64,000 bases of DNA from Diplonema papillatum (Eukaryota > Euglenozoa > Diplonemea > Diplonemida > Diplonemidae). Under the pieces are notes generated by a model that was not told where the DNA came from, did no database searches, and was given only the letters and a program-made list of their open reading frames with translations. This document shows positions 11,285 through 20,422 of this stretch, piece after piece. Made by a program: the position numbers and the translations under genes. Location of the stretch: assembly GCA_030068145.1 (NCBI GenBank), contig JAPJBO010000098.1, forward strand, positions 248,001-312,000, read 5' to 3'. Within the stretch, counting starts at the first letter, position 1; each line of letters starts with the position of its first letter.

Positions 11285-11790
11285 GGCTCAGGTGCGTCGC
11301 CCTGTGCGTGCTTCACCGAGCATCTCCCGCTCCGTGGTATCTGTGTGTATACACACACACTGCGTAGTGGTGGTAGATACAGACACTACAGAGTACCCTC
11401 TAGTACCCGTGGAACTACTACGTGGTAGTGGTATGTGGAAGCCACGTTCAGGCTCAGGTGCGTCGCCCTGTGCGTGCTTCACTGAGCATCTCCCGCTGCA
11501 TGGTATCTGTGTGTATACACACACACACACTGCGTAGTGGTGGTAGATACAGACACTACAGAGTACCCTCTAGCACCCGTGGAACTACTACGTAGTAGTG
11601 GTATGTGGAAGACACGTTCAGACTCAGGTGCGTCGCCCTGTGCGTGCTTCACCGAGCATCTCCCGCTGCGTGGTATCTGTATACACACACACACTGCGTA
11701 GTGGTGGTAGATACAGACACTACAGAGTACCCTCTAGTACCCGTGGAACTACTACGTGGTAGTGGTATGTGGTAGACACGTTCAGGCTCA
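11285..11790 (+). repeat. Tandem repeat, three copies of about 167 bp
   Basis: Units begin GGCTCAGGTGCGTCGCCCTG at 11285, 11451 and 11621, and each contains a (CA)n-rich TATACACACACACAC and CTAGTACCCGTGGAACTACT. The third copy runs into the acceptor of the terminal WW-gene exon. Confidence 0.95.
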
Positions 11791-11791
11791 G

Positions 11792-11884
11792 GACCCACGG
11801 ACAACAATGCCGGCAGCACCAAACACACCCTCCACACAGAAGAAGAAGGGCGGGTACCAGAACCAGAGAGGCCGCCCGTACTAG
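11792..11884 (+). CDS. WW-domain protein, terminal exon
   Basis: Thirty codons plus TAG, reading DPRTTMPAAPNTPSTQKK then KGGYQNQRGRPY. The Gly/Gln/Arg/Tyr ending resembles the Gly-rich part of the first exon. The acceptor GGCTCAG|GAC lies right at the end of a three-copy repeat of about 167 bp whose unit also contains this GTTCAGGCTCAG sequence. A second acceptor six bases upstream would add two residues without changing frame. Phase 0 agrees with the exon ending at 10807. An extra exon could lie between them. Confidence 0.55.
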   Translation, partial: DPRTTMPAAPNTPSTQKKKGGYQNQRGRPY

Positions 11885-13467
11885 GTAGTGCCGCCCCACA
11901 CACCTGCTCGCAGCAAAGCATCAGGAAGTGGCGCGAGAGCGACGTGAACCTATATATATATACGGCGCGGTGAACGCGAGCGTGTTTGCGCAAGGAAGAA
12001 GTGGACCCCGTTTCGCCGGAGTGCCACCAGTGCAGGCGCGAAGGGCAAAGCAGAAGGCGCGCCGCACACACACATGTTCAGCTGGTTTCGGAAGGAAGCG
12101 CGCACACAGGCCCTTTCTTTTCGTACCCACCACGATCTTGCGGGTTTGCCCTTCAATGCATTGTGCCAGGGCTAAAAAGACGCGGGGCGGCACTTATATC
12201 AGAATTCCCAACCTGAAACATGACACAGGGTAAGTACAACAGTGGGGAAAACGACCAACCGGCACGCGCAAACAAAACGAAGTGTCTGTATTTTTATAAA
12301 GTGTTCAATCTGGATTCAATCCAGCAACGGTTTGTTGATTTGGGCCAGAATCGGCACCATATTTTGATTCACAAAGTTATGGAATACGAACCCCAAATGG
12401 GATCCTATGAGATTCCCTGTGGGGAACCTTCTGGCGCACCCCCTGCCAGGGGATTGCTCATAGGGGCCAAAAAACTGGAACCCGCACGGCTTCAATAGAG
12501 ACAAAAGCGGGTCTGCACTGGTCGTGAGGCACAGCCGGTTAGTCTTCCCCTACGCACGGGAATAGAGTGAGTCCAGACCAGCGCATCCTGGCGGGTAAAA
12601 CCCAGTCAGCTCGCCGCAATCATCGATTGCAGACCCGGTAACCGACAGCCGCGTCACCAGCGGCAGCGAGTGAGACGTAACATCATCCGCCCAGCACCCT
12701 GATCGTCAACGTCCCAAAGAACGGAAAGCTTGCGCACACGGGTGTGGTGTCCAGCCCTCAGTAGCTGGAGCTTGCGAAGCTGAAGGTGAACGAGCAGTGT
12801 TCGCGCGAAGGAAAAATGCGGCTGATTTCAGCCGGGAAAAAAAAAACTTAGTGCACCTCACACTGTTGAAATCGGCTGATTTTGTGCGAGTCTGCGTTAA
12901 ACAAAGGCTCGAAGTTAATCAGCCGGCAAGCCGGCTGATCGCGCGCAAACTGTGAACGAGGAAAAAAAAAAAAAAAAAAGCGGACGCCACTATTCGGGCG
13001 TGGTGCACGTGTGGGTATTCCTCGGACACACTCGTGATCACCAGCTTCTGAGGCTGGGCCCCACCATGTGTGTCACTCGAGGCTCTGTCTTTTGCTACAA
13101 TCACCCCCTCGGGGCATCGGCACGCATACATTCTTTTTGCTTTTTCCTTTGTCACCTTCTTTTTGCTTTGACCTTATGTCTCTCTCTTCTCTCTTTTTTT
13201 TTTTTTTTGGAATTTTCTTTCAGTTGCTTTTTTGTTTTTTTTTTGCTTGGTTCTCTTTTTTTTTTTCTCCATCTTTTTCAGACTGAAGGTATGCAGATCC
13301 TGCAGGGGTATTGTTGGACGGGGGTCTTGGTCGAAGATGCGGCGTCCTTCGAAAAAAGTGAGCGAAATAGTCTACCCAATACGCAATCGCGCGCCAGCAA
13401 GCTATCATGCGAAAGCTTGTCCAGAAGGTCACTCAAGTCCAGCCCAAAAAGACTTTTCTGTGGGTTG
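11885..13467. other. No gene seen; simple-sequence and hairpin DNA
   Basis: Contains TATATATATATA (11950), a poly-A run (12961-12979), a hairpin (12918-12939) and T-rich tracts (13190-13270). Short frames have no recognisable content. The GC-balanced part at 12500-12800 has no matches I can name. Confidence 0.5.
12918..12939. repeat. Perfect hairpin, ATCAGCCGGC stem
   Basis: ATCAGCCGGC-AA-GCCGGCTGAT: 10-bp perfect arms with a 2-base spacer. The same CGGCTGATTT/TCAGCCG words recur at 12832-12880. Confidence 0.85.
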
Positions 13468-13650
13468 TAGAAACCACCGGTTCTGGCCTCGCGAATGGAT
13501 ATCTTGCCCAACTCGAATGACGATGTAAGATCGGTGGCGTGGAAGACGTTGGCTCTTCCGTCAGATGGGCACAGACAGGAGAGGTGTCGAAGTCACAAGT
13601 CTACTGTCCGCAGGGTCCCTCCACACCTCCTGTCTGCACGACGCTGAGAA
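13468..13650 (+). repeat. RepE dispersed repeat, uninterrupted copy
   Basis: TGTAGAAACCACCGGTTCTG, GAATGGATATCTTGCCC, ACTCGAATGACGAT, CACAAGTCTACTGTCC and TCCCTCCACACCT match 24747-25112, where the repeat is split at TGGATA by a 203-bp insertion. This copy is the empty site (TGGATA at 13497-13502). Confidence 0.85.
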
Positions 13651-15174
13651 CGTTTGTTGGGACACCTGGTGGCCATGGAATAGCCACGGAGTATCCGTGA
13701 CTTTCCACTCTGCTCGCGCGTTGGTTCCAATGAACCGTTTGCAGACGGCCTCGCCGTTTACGTCCATGCGCTCTGAGACCTGTGTTCGACTCAATCCTTG
13801 AAACACGTCAGGGAGAGACTCTTGGCGCGGGATTGCACCAGGTTTTGCCGCCACTCAAGAAACCAAACCGGAACCGAGAAAGCATCCCCGGGCAGAGCTG
13901 GAACACCTCGCCCTTCCCCCTCGGTAGCCTGACGGAGGGCAGATGGGGACAGATGGGGTGTGCAGAGCATGGCAGCTTCTCCTCTGCTTTTATGCCTGCA
14001 GCGGGTGGACAGACGAGCGCGGCGGCCGCTGCAAATGTGAACGCAAGCCGAACGAATCTCCGGTGATGCTAGCATCAAACATGCATGAGAGGCAGTGTTC
14101 TGCCTAAACATTGAACTGAGTTTTTCCCCCCTCTCTGCTGATCAGGGGGAGCACACCAACTAGGATGGGCAAACGTGTTTCCTGAACGCGGCTGCTGAGT
14201 CACAACGCGCCGACTTGCAGGGACCCACAGCGGTTCGAAACACCGATACAAACCCCACGTACGACTTTTTCAAAACGCTCTCCCCCCACTCTCACGCCTT
14301 TCCGACGCCCGAGTCGCAGTACGCTTCTAGCATCACGGCAAACTTTTCCGCCTCCCCCACCTCTCAGCCTCTCTTCAAGCGAAGCAGGCGAAGCTACACC
14401 CTGCAGCAACCAGCATCGGATTTGGGCGCATCGGATAGATGCGCCCAAAGAGGACACGGGCGATGCAACGGCATAGTATTCAAGAGGGGGTGGCGGCGGG
14501 TGCCTGGGGTTTCAATCGACGGCTCAGACACGTCGCAGGGGCCTTCTGCCTGCGCTCCGGTAGCATGGGTGATCCTGGCAGTGGACGAGCTATTACCAGC
14601 TGCCTGACAAGCCAGACGCACCCCGCTGCCCTGTCTGCCAGGCTCTGCTGATGATGGTCCGCCGCATGTGTCCGTGGCTTCAAGGGCACCCGGTGCAGAT
14701 ATAGGACCCGTGCAGTGTGTAGAGCGCTTAACCGTTCCAAGCGCGTTCTCACAATCCCTAAGCTGAGAACGAAACAGGAGTAACGCCGGATGAAGTGAAT
14801 GATTGGAGGCAGCGGTGGGAACAACGCTCCCCCGACCTGTTTTCAAGCTGCAAGTAGACGTGCGCCCGGGGCTGTCTCATCGAACCACGACGTAGAATCG
14901 TGGCTACATGGGCCGCTTCCGGTAAGCAGGACTTGCAAGCATCCAAACTTGCCGCCCGTTAGTACTACCCCCCGCGGCCTTTTTTTTTCCCCACACACTT
15001 TTTTCCATCGACCTTTTTTTTAAGCCCTTTTTTATCAGAAAGTAGAACTCTTTTTGTACGTTTTTGTGCTTGTGGTTTTTTTTTTTTTTTTATGGAGGGG
15101 CTACTTTTTTGGCGTGTTTGAGCGTCGACGTGTTTGACAACTAGTTGGATCCCTTTTTGCATATTTTTTTTTTT
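13651..15174. other. No gene recognised
   Basis: A RepF piece at 14062-14120 (GATGCTAGCATCAAACATGC and CAGTGTTCTGCCTAAAC) is shared with 23238 and 63568. A hairpin lies at 14421-14449, and 14975-15175 is T-rich. Several frames of 60-150 codons overlap in both directions, with no domain or consistent codon bias. Confidence 0.45.
14421..14449. repeat. Perfect 12-bp hairpin
   Basis: TTTGGGCGCATC and GATGCGCCCAAA with a 5-base loop. Confidence 0.85.
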
Positions 15175-15366
15175 TACATAAGCGCCAGCTTGAAAGGAAA
15201 TGCTCGACGATGCTGCCCGACAAAGAACAAAGAAGGGATCCCAAGTGCTGTAGCTACCGAATCACGTGTAGAACGGACGTGAGGTCATGCGGGTTTACCC
15301 CCTACACGACAAATCACACAAACAAGTCCCGGGTGAGAAACAACACACGGTGGTGTTAGCGAAGAA
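15175..15366 (+). repeat. RepB dispersed element, copy 2
   Basis: Near full-length copy of the element at 9882. Its left edge is a poly-T run. Confidence 0.85.
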
Positions 15367-15889
15367 GAAAACGCACGTGTCTGTTGCAGCGAATGATTTC
15401 TTTGAGTATGCATGCTACTCAACGACCCGAATTGATCGAATCCCAAATTGAGCCGACTCGCAAAGTGACAGAACACTCGTGTGTCCATAATTAAGTGGAT
15501 TTCACAAGCGTGATGCACGTGAATGCGCGCGCACCACTTGCGGAGTTGCCTTAGCGAAGTGCAGAACACACTGGTGGCGGTGGGTGTGTCCGCACATTTT
15601 GTGGCTGCACACACAAAGCGTGTGCCCCCCGCGAGTGTTGCAAATTTGTTGCATTAGTGGGCGAGTGTTTAGTAGGCTGACCCGTCCGTGCAAATGTGGC
15701 AGCGTACCCTTGTTTCGCCCGTATTTCGAACTGACAATCAATTATTCATTCATGCCCAAGAAAAGATTGCCCGCATGCTCGACCGGTATCAGGCTTCATT
15801 TAAGTGCTGGTTCGGGTTTGTGGGTTTGCGCTATTAGGTCTCCACGACCCTGTGTGTTAAATCGCGGTCTCTGGGCACTGGTCCTCGGT

Positions 15890-16383
15890 TTTCAAGGCGC
15901 TGCACCACAACCAGGACCAATCGGATTCCTGCCCCCGGACACTCCTTTGACTTTCCAAAACGCTGCACCACCGGCCTCCTGCCTCCGGCGCATTTGATCC
16001 TTCGACCTTTCGAAACGCTGCACCGCCAGCCTGCTGTCCGGACGCGACCCTTCAAACGCTGGACCATCGGCCTGCCTCCGGACAGTTTTTGTTCCTCCAC
16101 CTTTCAAAACGCTGCCACCATCGGACTCCTGCCTCCGGACATTTGTCTTTCGACCTTTCAAAACGCTGCCACCATCGGACTCCTGCCTCCGGACATTTGT
16201 CTTTCGACCTTTCAAAACGCTGCCACCATCGGACTCCTGCCTCCGGACATTTGTCTTTCGACCTTTCAAAACGCTGCACCATCGAAGTCCTGCCTCAGGA
16301 CACTTTTTGTTCCTCGACCTTTCAGAGCGCCGCACCATCGGACTCCTACCTCCGGACACCTCGACCTTTCAAACGCTGCGCCA
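15890..16383 (+). repeat. 54-bp minisatellite next to a retroelement remnant, block 1
   Basis: Units of 54 bp: CGACCTTTCAAAACGCTGCC, ACCATCGGACTCCTGCCTCC, GGACATTTGTCTTT. Exact copies start at 16141 and 16195 and further copies diverge outwards. Translations in any frame are repeat artefacts. Confidence 0.93.
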
Positions 16384-16406
16384 CAATCGCGTTGAGTTTC
16401 TACCCG

Positions 16407-17381
16407 TCACAGACGAAAAGTCTTTGCCCCGGCCCAGTTACGCAGAGGTGGTGCTGGCCCGAGCAAATTTGCCGTATCTCTTGCCTTGTGTGGCCATCCG
16501 TCTTGGGTAGCTTCCTCCTGTTGACGATCTGAGTGTGCCAGCTTCCCACCGGGGTGGGCGTGGAGTACGTGGGCAGTCCACTTTTGCTGCACGACTACCG
16601 GTACCTCGCTTCCCGTGAGCCGGGCTGCTGCACGTCTTGCGAGGATGTCGGCCACCGCATCCTGAGCAGCTAATGCTGCTACACCGACACTGGCGGCTGC
16701 GGACGCATGCTCTCTTGCCTCGCGTGCCGTCGCTCTTCTACGCCGGCGGAGCTGTCCGGACGGGCGCCGCCGCCGGGCGAATCTGCCGGCTCGACGCGAT
16801 CTCTGGCACCGGGAAACCTCTGATTCGACGACCTGTCCGTGCACCGGGCCGAAGACCACCGGCCCCGCGCCGCCGGCGGCGGACGGCTGGGGGAAACCCC
16901 GGACGGGAGGTGCCACGGCTTCGGCCACGCCCACCACCGGGCCGGCGTTCGTCATCCTTCCACTCCGTGACACGGGTCCCGCCTGCCCTGTCGCGCCCGG
17001 CGATCCCCCCGGCCCAGCGGCGCGGGGGTCCCCGCCCGCTGCGCAACTCCATGGCGTTGTGAACAGGCCTGCAGTGCCTCTCGCCCAAGCATCCGGCTTT
17101 CTCAGTGTTAGCTCCAACCGCGCCTGAACGCAGAGCTTGCACTGGTGTTTGTCAGCCGACTCAACTATCCACGGACCAACTCCCCCCACCCATGAGTTGC
17201 TGTACTGCTGTTCTGGTCTATATTCCTCAGAAAAGATAGGCGCAATTGCCTGAGTGGGGCCGGCCGCTTCAACTATAGACTGCAGCGCTTGGAAAGCAGG
17301 CAAGAACTGGACCACAAAGAAGTGACCCATTGTTTTGTCCGGCTCCGTGATTAAAACAACAAGCTGGAGGCATGAGCTCAA
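16407..17381 (-). CDS. Arg/Ala/Gly-rich open frame in the retroelement remnant
   Basis: A 324-codon minus-strand frame with no recognised domain. Residues about 110-270 are rich in Pro, Gly and Arg, with a basic patch (RRAGRFARRRRP, LRRRRRATARE), which could be nucleic-acid-binding. It spans one arm of the 73-bp inverted repeat (17279-17351) and runs into the RT-start homology at its C-terminal end. It may be a decayed structural-protein region of the element or an unrelated insertion. Confidence 0.25.
   Translation of the reverse strand: MSSCLQLVVLITEPDKTMGHFFVVQFLPAFQALQSIVEAAGPTQAIAPIFSEEYRPEQQYSNSWVGGVGPWIVESADKHQCKLCVQARLELTLRKPDAWARGTAGLFTTPWSCAAGGDPRAAGPGGSPGATGQAGPVSRSGRMTNAGPVVGVAEAVAPPVRGFPQPSAAGGAGPVVFGPVHGQVVESEVSRCQRSRRAGRFARRRRPSGQLRRRRRATAREAREHASAAASVGVAALAAQDAVADILARRAAARLTGSEVPVVVQQKWTAHVLHAHPGGKLAHSDRQQEEATQDGWPHKARDTANLLGPAPPLRNWAGAKTFRL
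17279..17351 (+). repeat. Left arm of 73-bp inverted repeat
   Basis: Reverse complement of 17761-17833 with one mismatch; the spacer is 409 bp. Confidence 0.93.
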
Positions 17382-17418
17382 TTTTTTGATCTTTCGAACT
17401 GCTGCTATCGGTCGTCTG

Positions 17419-18145
17419 TCATCCCGAATGCACTCCGCTTATATGCCCCAAATACCAAGTGCGGAAGATTGCTAAGGTTGGTTTTGAGGCGACCCATGCG
17501 GATGAGTTTTCACCTTGCTTGCAACGTACCGTGCAGGTAATCCTGCAACGAATCGCCGCAGCTGCCTGCACCATCTTTTTTGCGACGTTTGGGGGCCGGT
17601 GGCACATCCGCAACCGATGCAGCTCCGGGCGGTTTAGAGCGTTTGGGGCCTGTAGCACTTCCCGCGCTGCCGATGCGGCCCTGCCCCATTCTTCCTCATC
17701 CGCCACTCGTCCTTGCAGGTCTTTCACACGCAGTTCCAGACAGCGTTTCTGTAAGTTCTCATCACGGAGTCGGACAAAACAATGGGTCACTTCTTTGTGG
17801 TCCAGTTCTTGCCTGCTTTCCAAGCGCTGCAGTCTGATCAACAGCTGGCGCAGAGCCAGCTGTTCACGCACAGCCGCGTGTGGGGGTTGCTCTCCACTCC
17901 TGAGAAATTGCTTTCACTGTTGTAGAGGCTTTCTCTTTGCTCCACAACTGTGGCTCAACAGTGCGGTGAGCCTTCTCATATTCGTTGAAGGACATCGCAG
18001 TCCCTGGGGCCGGCTGTGATGGCAGCAGCCTTTCTTTGAGGTCGACAACAATTGCCTCAGTCGACTTGTGCTTCGTTTTCCACACCGCATGAAGTGCTTT
18101 GTGTGTACAGCCCAACCGCGCAAAATTCATCCACAACTGGTTCAT
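17419..18145 (-). pseudogene. Frameshifted unknown protein in the retroelement remnant
   Basis: Two overlapping minus-strand frames, 18145-17864 (93 codons, MNQLWMNFARLGCTHKA...) and 17871-17419 (150 codons, ending VHSG), look like one protein broken by a single-base shift at about 17865. The second part starts with a charged, probably coiled-coil segment (LRQLLIRLQRLESRQELDHK, then LRDENLQKRCLELRVKDLQG). I do not recognise the family. A retroelement structural protein or a host gene are both possible. Confidence 0.3.
17761..17833 (-). repeat. Right arm of 73-bp inverted repeat
   Basis: Pairs with 17279-17351, both arms within the coding-like part of the remnant. Confidence 0.93.
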
Positions 18146-18312
18146 CTGGAGAGAAGATGTTGCACTTATGCGACAATCTCCTCCCCTGTCGCGGGTTTTT
18201 TTCTAAACTACGCTGAGTGTCTTGATGTCCTATGCACTCGATGCGAGCTCCGTCACTCCATACCTCACCAGATGCGGAGATGGCGAAGCATGCGCCTTGA
18301 CGTCGCCCGCGT

Positions 18313-18460
18313 GCACCGGCCTCCTGCCTTAGAACACTTTTCGTCCTTCGACTTTTCAAAACGCGACACCATCAGTCCCCACTTCGTCCTTGGACCTCTC
18401 AAACGCTGCACCGGCCTCCTGCCATCGGACACTTTTTGTCCTTCGACTTTTGAACCTGCC
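18313..18460 (+). repeat. 54-bp minisatellite next to a retroelement remnant, block 2
   Basis: Degenerate units (CGACTTTTCAAAACGC, CTCAAACGCTGCACCGG, CTCCTGCC) of the same repeat as 15890-16383. It borders the other end of the remnant. Confidence 0.7.
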
Positions 18461-19500
18461 CAGACTACAAACGGAGCATTCCTCCCAAAAGCCGCAGACC
18501 TGCACACGGTGTAAGTTCCAGCCGGCAGTTGGCCGAAGTCGAAACATCTGGAAAGTCTTCTGCCGCTTGAAACTGCACGCCGGCCTTGACGTGTATTCGG
18601 ATGCCATGATTGCATGTGGCCGGCAATATGCCTCCTGGCGGCTGTGTTCTCACCACACGCCGCACGCCGTGGTGTCGGCTGGATACTGACTTCGTTTCAA
18701 ACACGCGACGAGCTTATCACACGAGCCGTTGTCTGTTCGATCTTTTTTTTTTGACGCCCCCTTCACGCGGCAAAGCTCGACGAGCCCACTCGACACGAGT
18801 CAGAACTCCCTGGCGCAGAACGTTGGGTGGATACAGAAGGGGAAAACCAGCCTCTTGGACGTGGTATAACGGAAGACAGCAAGCATAATTCTGCGTGAAC
18901 ACGCAATGAATAGACAGCCTGGCCTTTAGTGGATCCGCGAGGGACGTGGGTATAAGGAAAGACAACCCTCGTCTTGTACGCACTCAGGTCACGAGGAAGC
19001 TGTTTCTCTCTCGTGTATCCACGCACAAACCATACGCAGTCGTTGTGCATCACTGAGGTGGCTGTATCCCCTCAAGGCTGTCTTCCCCTGAGTATCCACG
19101 CACAGAAATTCGGGGGAAGCTGCTTTCTTTGGCTCGCAGGCCTGCAGCTGTTGCCGTTGTTTGTCAATCAACTGAAACCCGCGTTGAAGTAATTTTAGTA
19201 CAAGGTTGGATCTGTAGCAGGATGCGCACACAACACCCGGATCTATCTGGGACCCAGGCTCTCCGGGGCTGGGAATGAACTACTGATAAAACAGTAGAAA
19301 GCGTCCCCTGTTGTTCCAGTAGGTCCGTTCCCGGCCCAGGAGAGCCTCGGCCCCGCTGGGGCTCTCCGGGGCTGAGCTCCAGCCCCGGCCCGTCCCGGGG
19401 CCAACCACCACACTGGTAGAGGCAGCCCTTCTAAGACTGACGTCTCATACACCAACAAGCGGCCACAACCAGCAAACAACCGCTAGGTGGTCGAAAAGCA
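18461..19500. other. No gene recognised
   Basis: A poly-T tract lies at 18742 and GC-rich imperfect palindromes at 19330-19400 (GGGGCTCTCCGGGGC and complements). The right end is upstream intron or 5' sequence of the ankyrin gene. Confidence 0.4.
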
Positions 19501-19501
19501 G

Positions 19502-19781
19502 ATGCACACGTCGGGGGGCAGCCTGAAAATGAGATGCTGTTTGGCAGCGCGACGACCGGCATGAGGAGGAAGCCGCGTGCCGCTGACAACGGATGGACGC
19601 CTGTTCATTGGGCCTGTCTCCAAGGTGACACCAAGGCAGTCGTTGACCTGTTGGACCGGTGCGAAGAGAGGACCAAGTACGGCTGGGCAGCTCTACACGT
19701 TGCCGCTGACGCGGCACAAGCTGACATTGTCACGCTGCTGGTGCAGCACTTGAAAGACAAGTATCGTCATGACTGCGTGAG
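19502..19781 (+). CDS. Ankyrin-repeat protein, exon with two repeats
   Basis: The frame encodes NGWTPVHWACLQGDTKAVVD, LLDRC, then KYGWAALHVAADAAQADIVT, LLVQHLKD: two ankyrin repeats with the TPxHxA / ALHxAA cores and the L-L-x-x turn. The donor is GTGAG|GTGTGT at 19782, phase 2. The start is uncertain: the frame is open upstream to about 19471 and I chose the CAG at 19499-19501 as acceptor. The initiator exon lies further upstream and was not found. Ankyrin repeats bind protein partners; nothing here identifies which. Confidence 0.7.
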
Positions 19782-20127
19782 GTGTGTTTTGTTTGTCTGT
19801 CCGTGCCGGGGCAAGTTAGCCTGTCAGTGAGTAAACATGATCGTAAGGCTACTCTTTTCCCAAACACGCTGCACTCGTTCTGTTTCGAGTTTTTGTTCGC
19901 GGACGACGTGTCGTTTTGCTTCGAAGGCACGGGATATTTGATTTATGGCTTCACACTCACCTTCTGGTCACATCTGGTCACATGTCCCGAACGAAACTGA
20001 AGATCATGCTCGAAAATTCAAGTTTAGTTTTCGGGCGGACCCTCATGTATGTTCGGTGCGTCGTCCCCGATAGTTCTTGGATAAACTTCACGCAGAGTGT
20101 CGACAACTTCTATAAATTCATTCTGCT

Positions 20128-20243
20128 TTTTTTGCGTCTACCAAATGCAATTTGTCAGGAACAAAAACCGATCGATGGTGGCGTACTATCCTCACTCCCG
20201 TTAGATGAACAAAACAGGTTTGAAGGAAGTGCGCACAAACAAA
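20128..20243 (-). repeat. Inverted partner of 9720-9832
   Basis: Lies in the intron between ankyrin exons. The conserved core is AACGGGAGTGAGGATAGTAC on the complement. Confidence 0.85.
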
Positions 20244-20337
20244 ATCATTGAAACAACATGTTGCAACAAGAATAGTTCCACTAAACCTTTCAAACCCCAA
20301 GTTTAAAAACGCTTAAAAACAATCAACGCATTCTACC

Positions 20338-20395
20338 CACGTGAGACCACTATCTTTCAAGTCACGAGACCTCGGAGTTTCAAGCGAATTTTTAC
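20338..20395 (+). repeat. RepC fragment upstream of the large ankyrin exon
   Basis: CACGTGAGACCACTATC, CGAGACCTCGGAGTTTCAAG, CGAATTTTTAC. It ends about 27 bases before the acceptor at 20422. Confidence 0.7.
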
Positions 20396-20422
20396 GGGGG
20401 AAAAATCTCGGCAACGCAAAAG

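Larger units (their letters stand above)
16385..18312 (-). mobile_element. Remnant of the tyrosine-recombinase/RT retroelement family
   Basis: Two short segments match the element at 26530-28783 in the same order and orientation. 16385-16432 matches the start of the RT (27788-27850; VCDG-x-xLNAI region), and 18235-18312 matches 27963-28045 (GVTELASS region). Between them lie 1.8 kb not present in the other copy. RT proper is missing and replaced by the 54-bp minisatellite. Confidence 0.6.
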
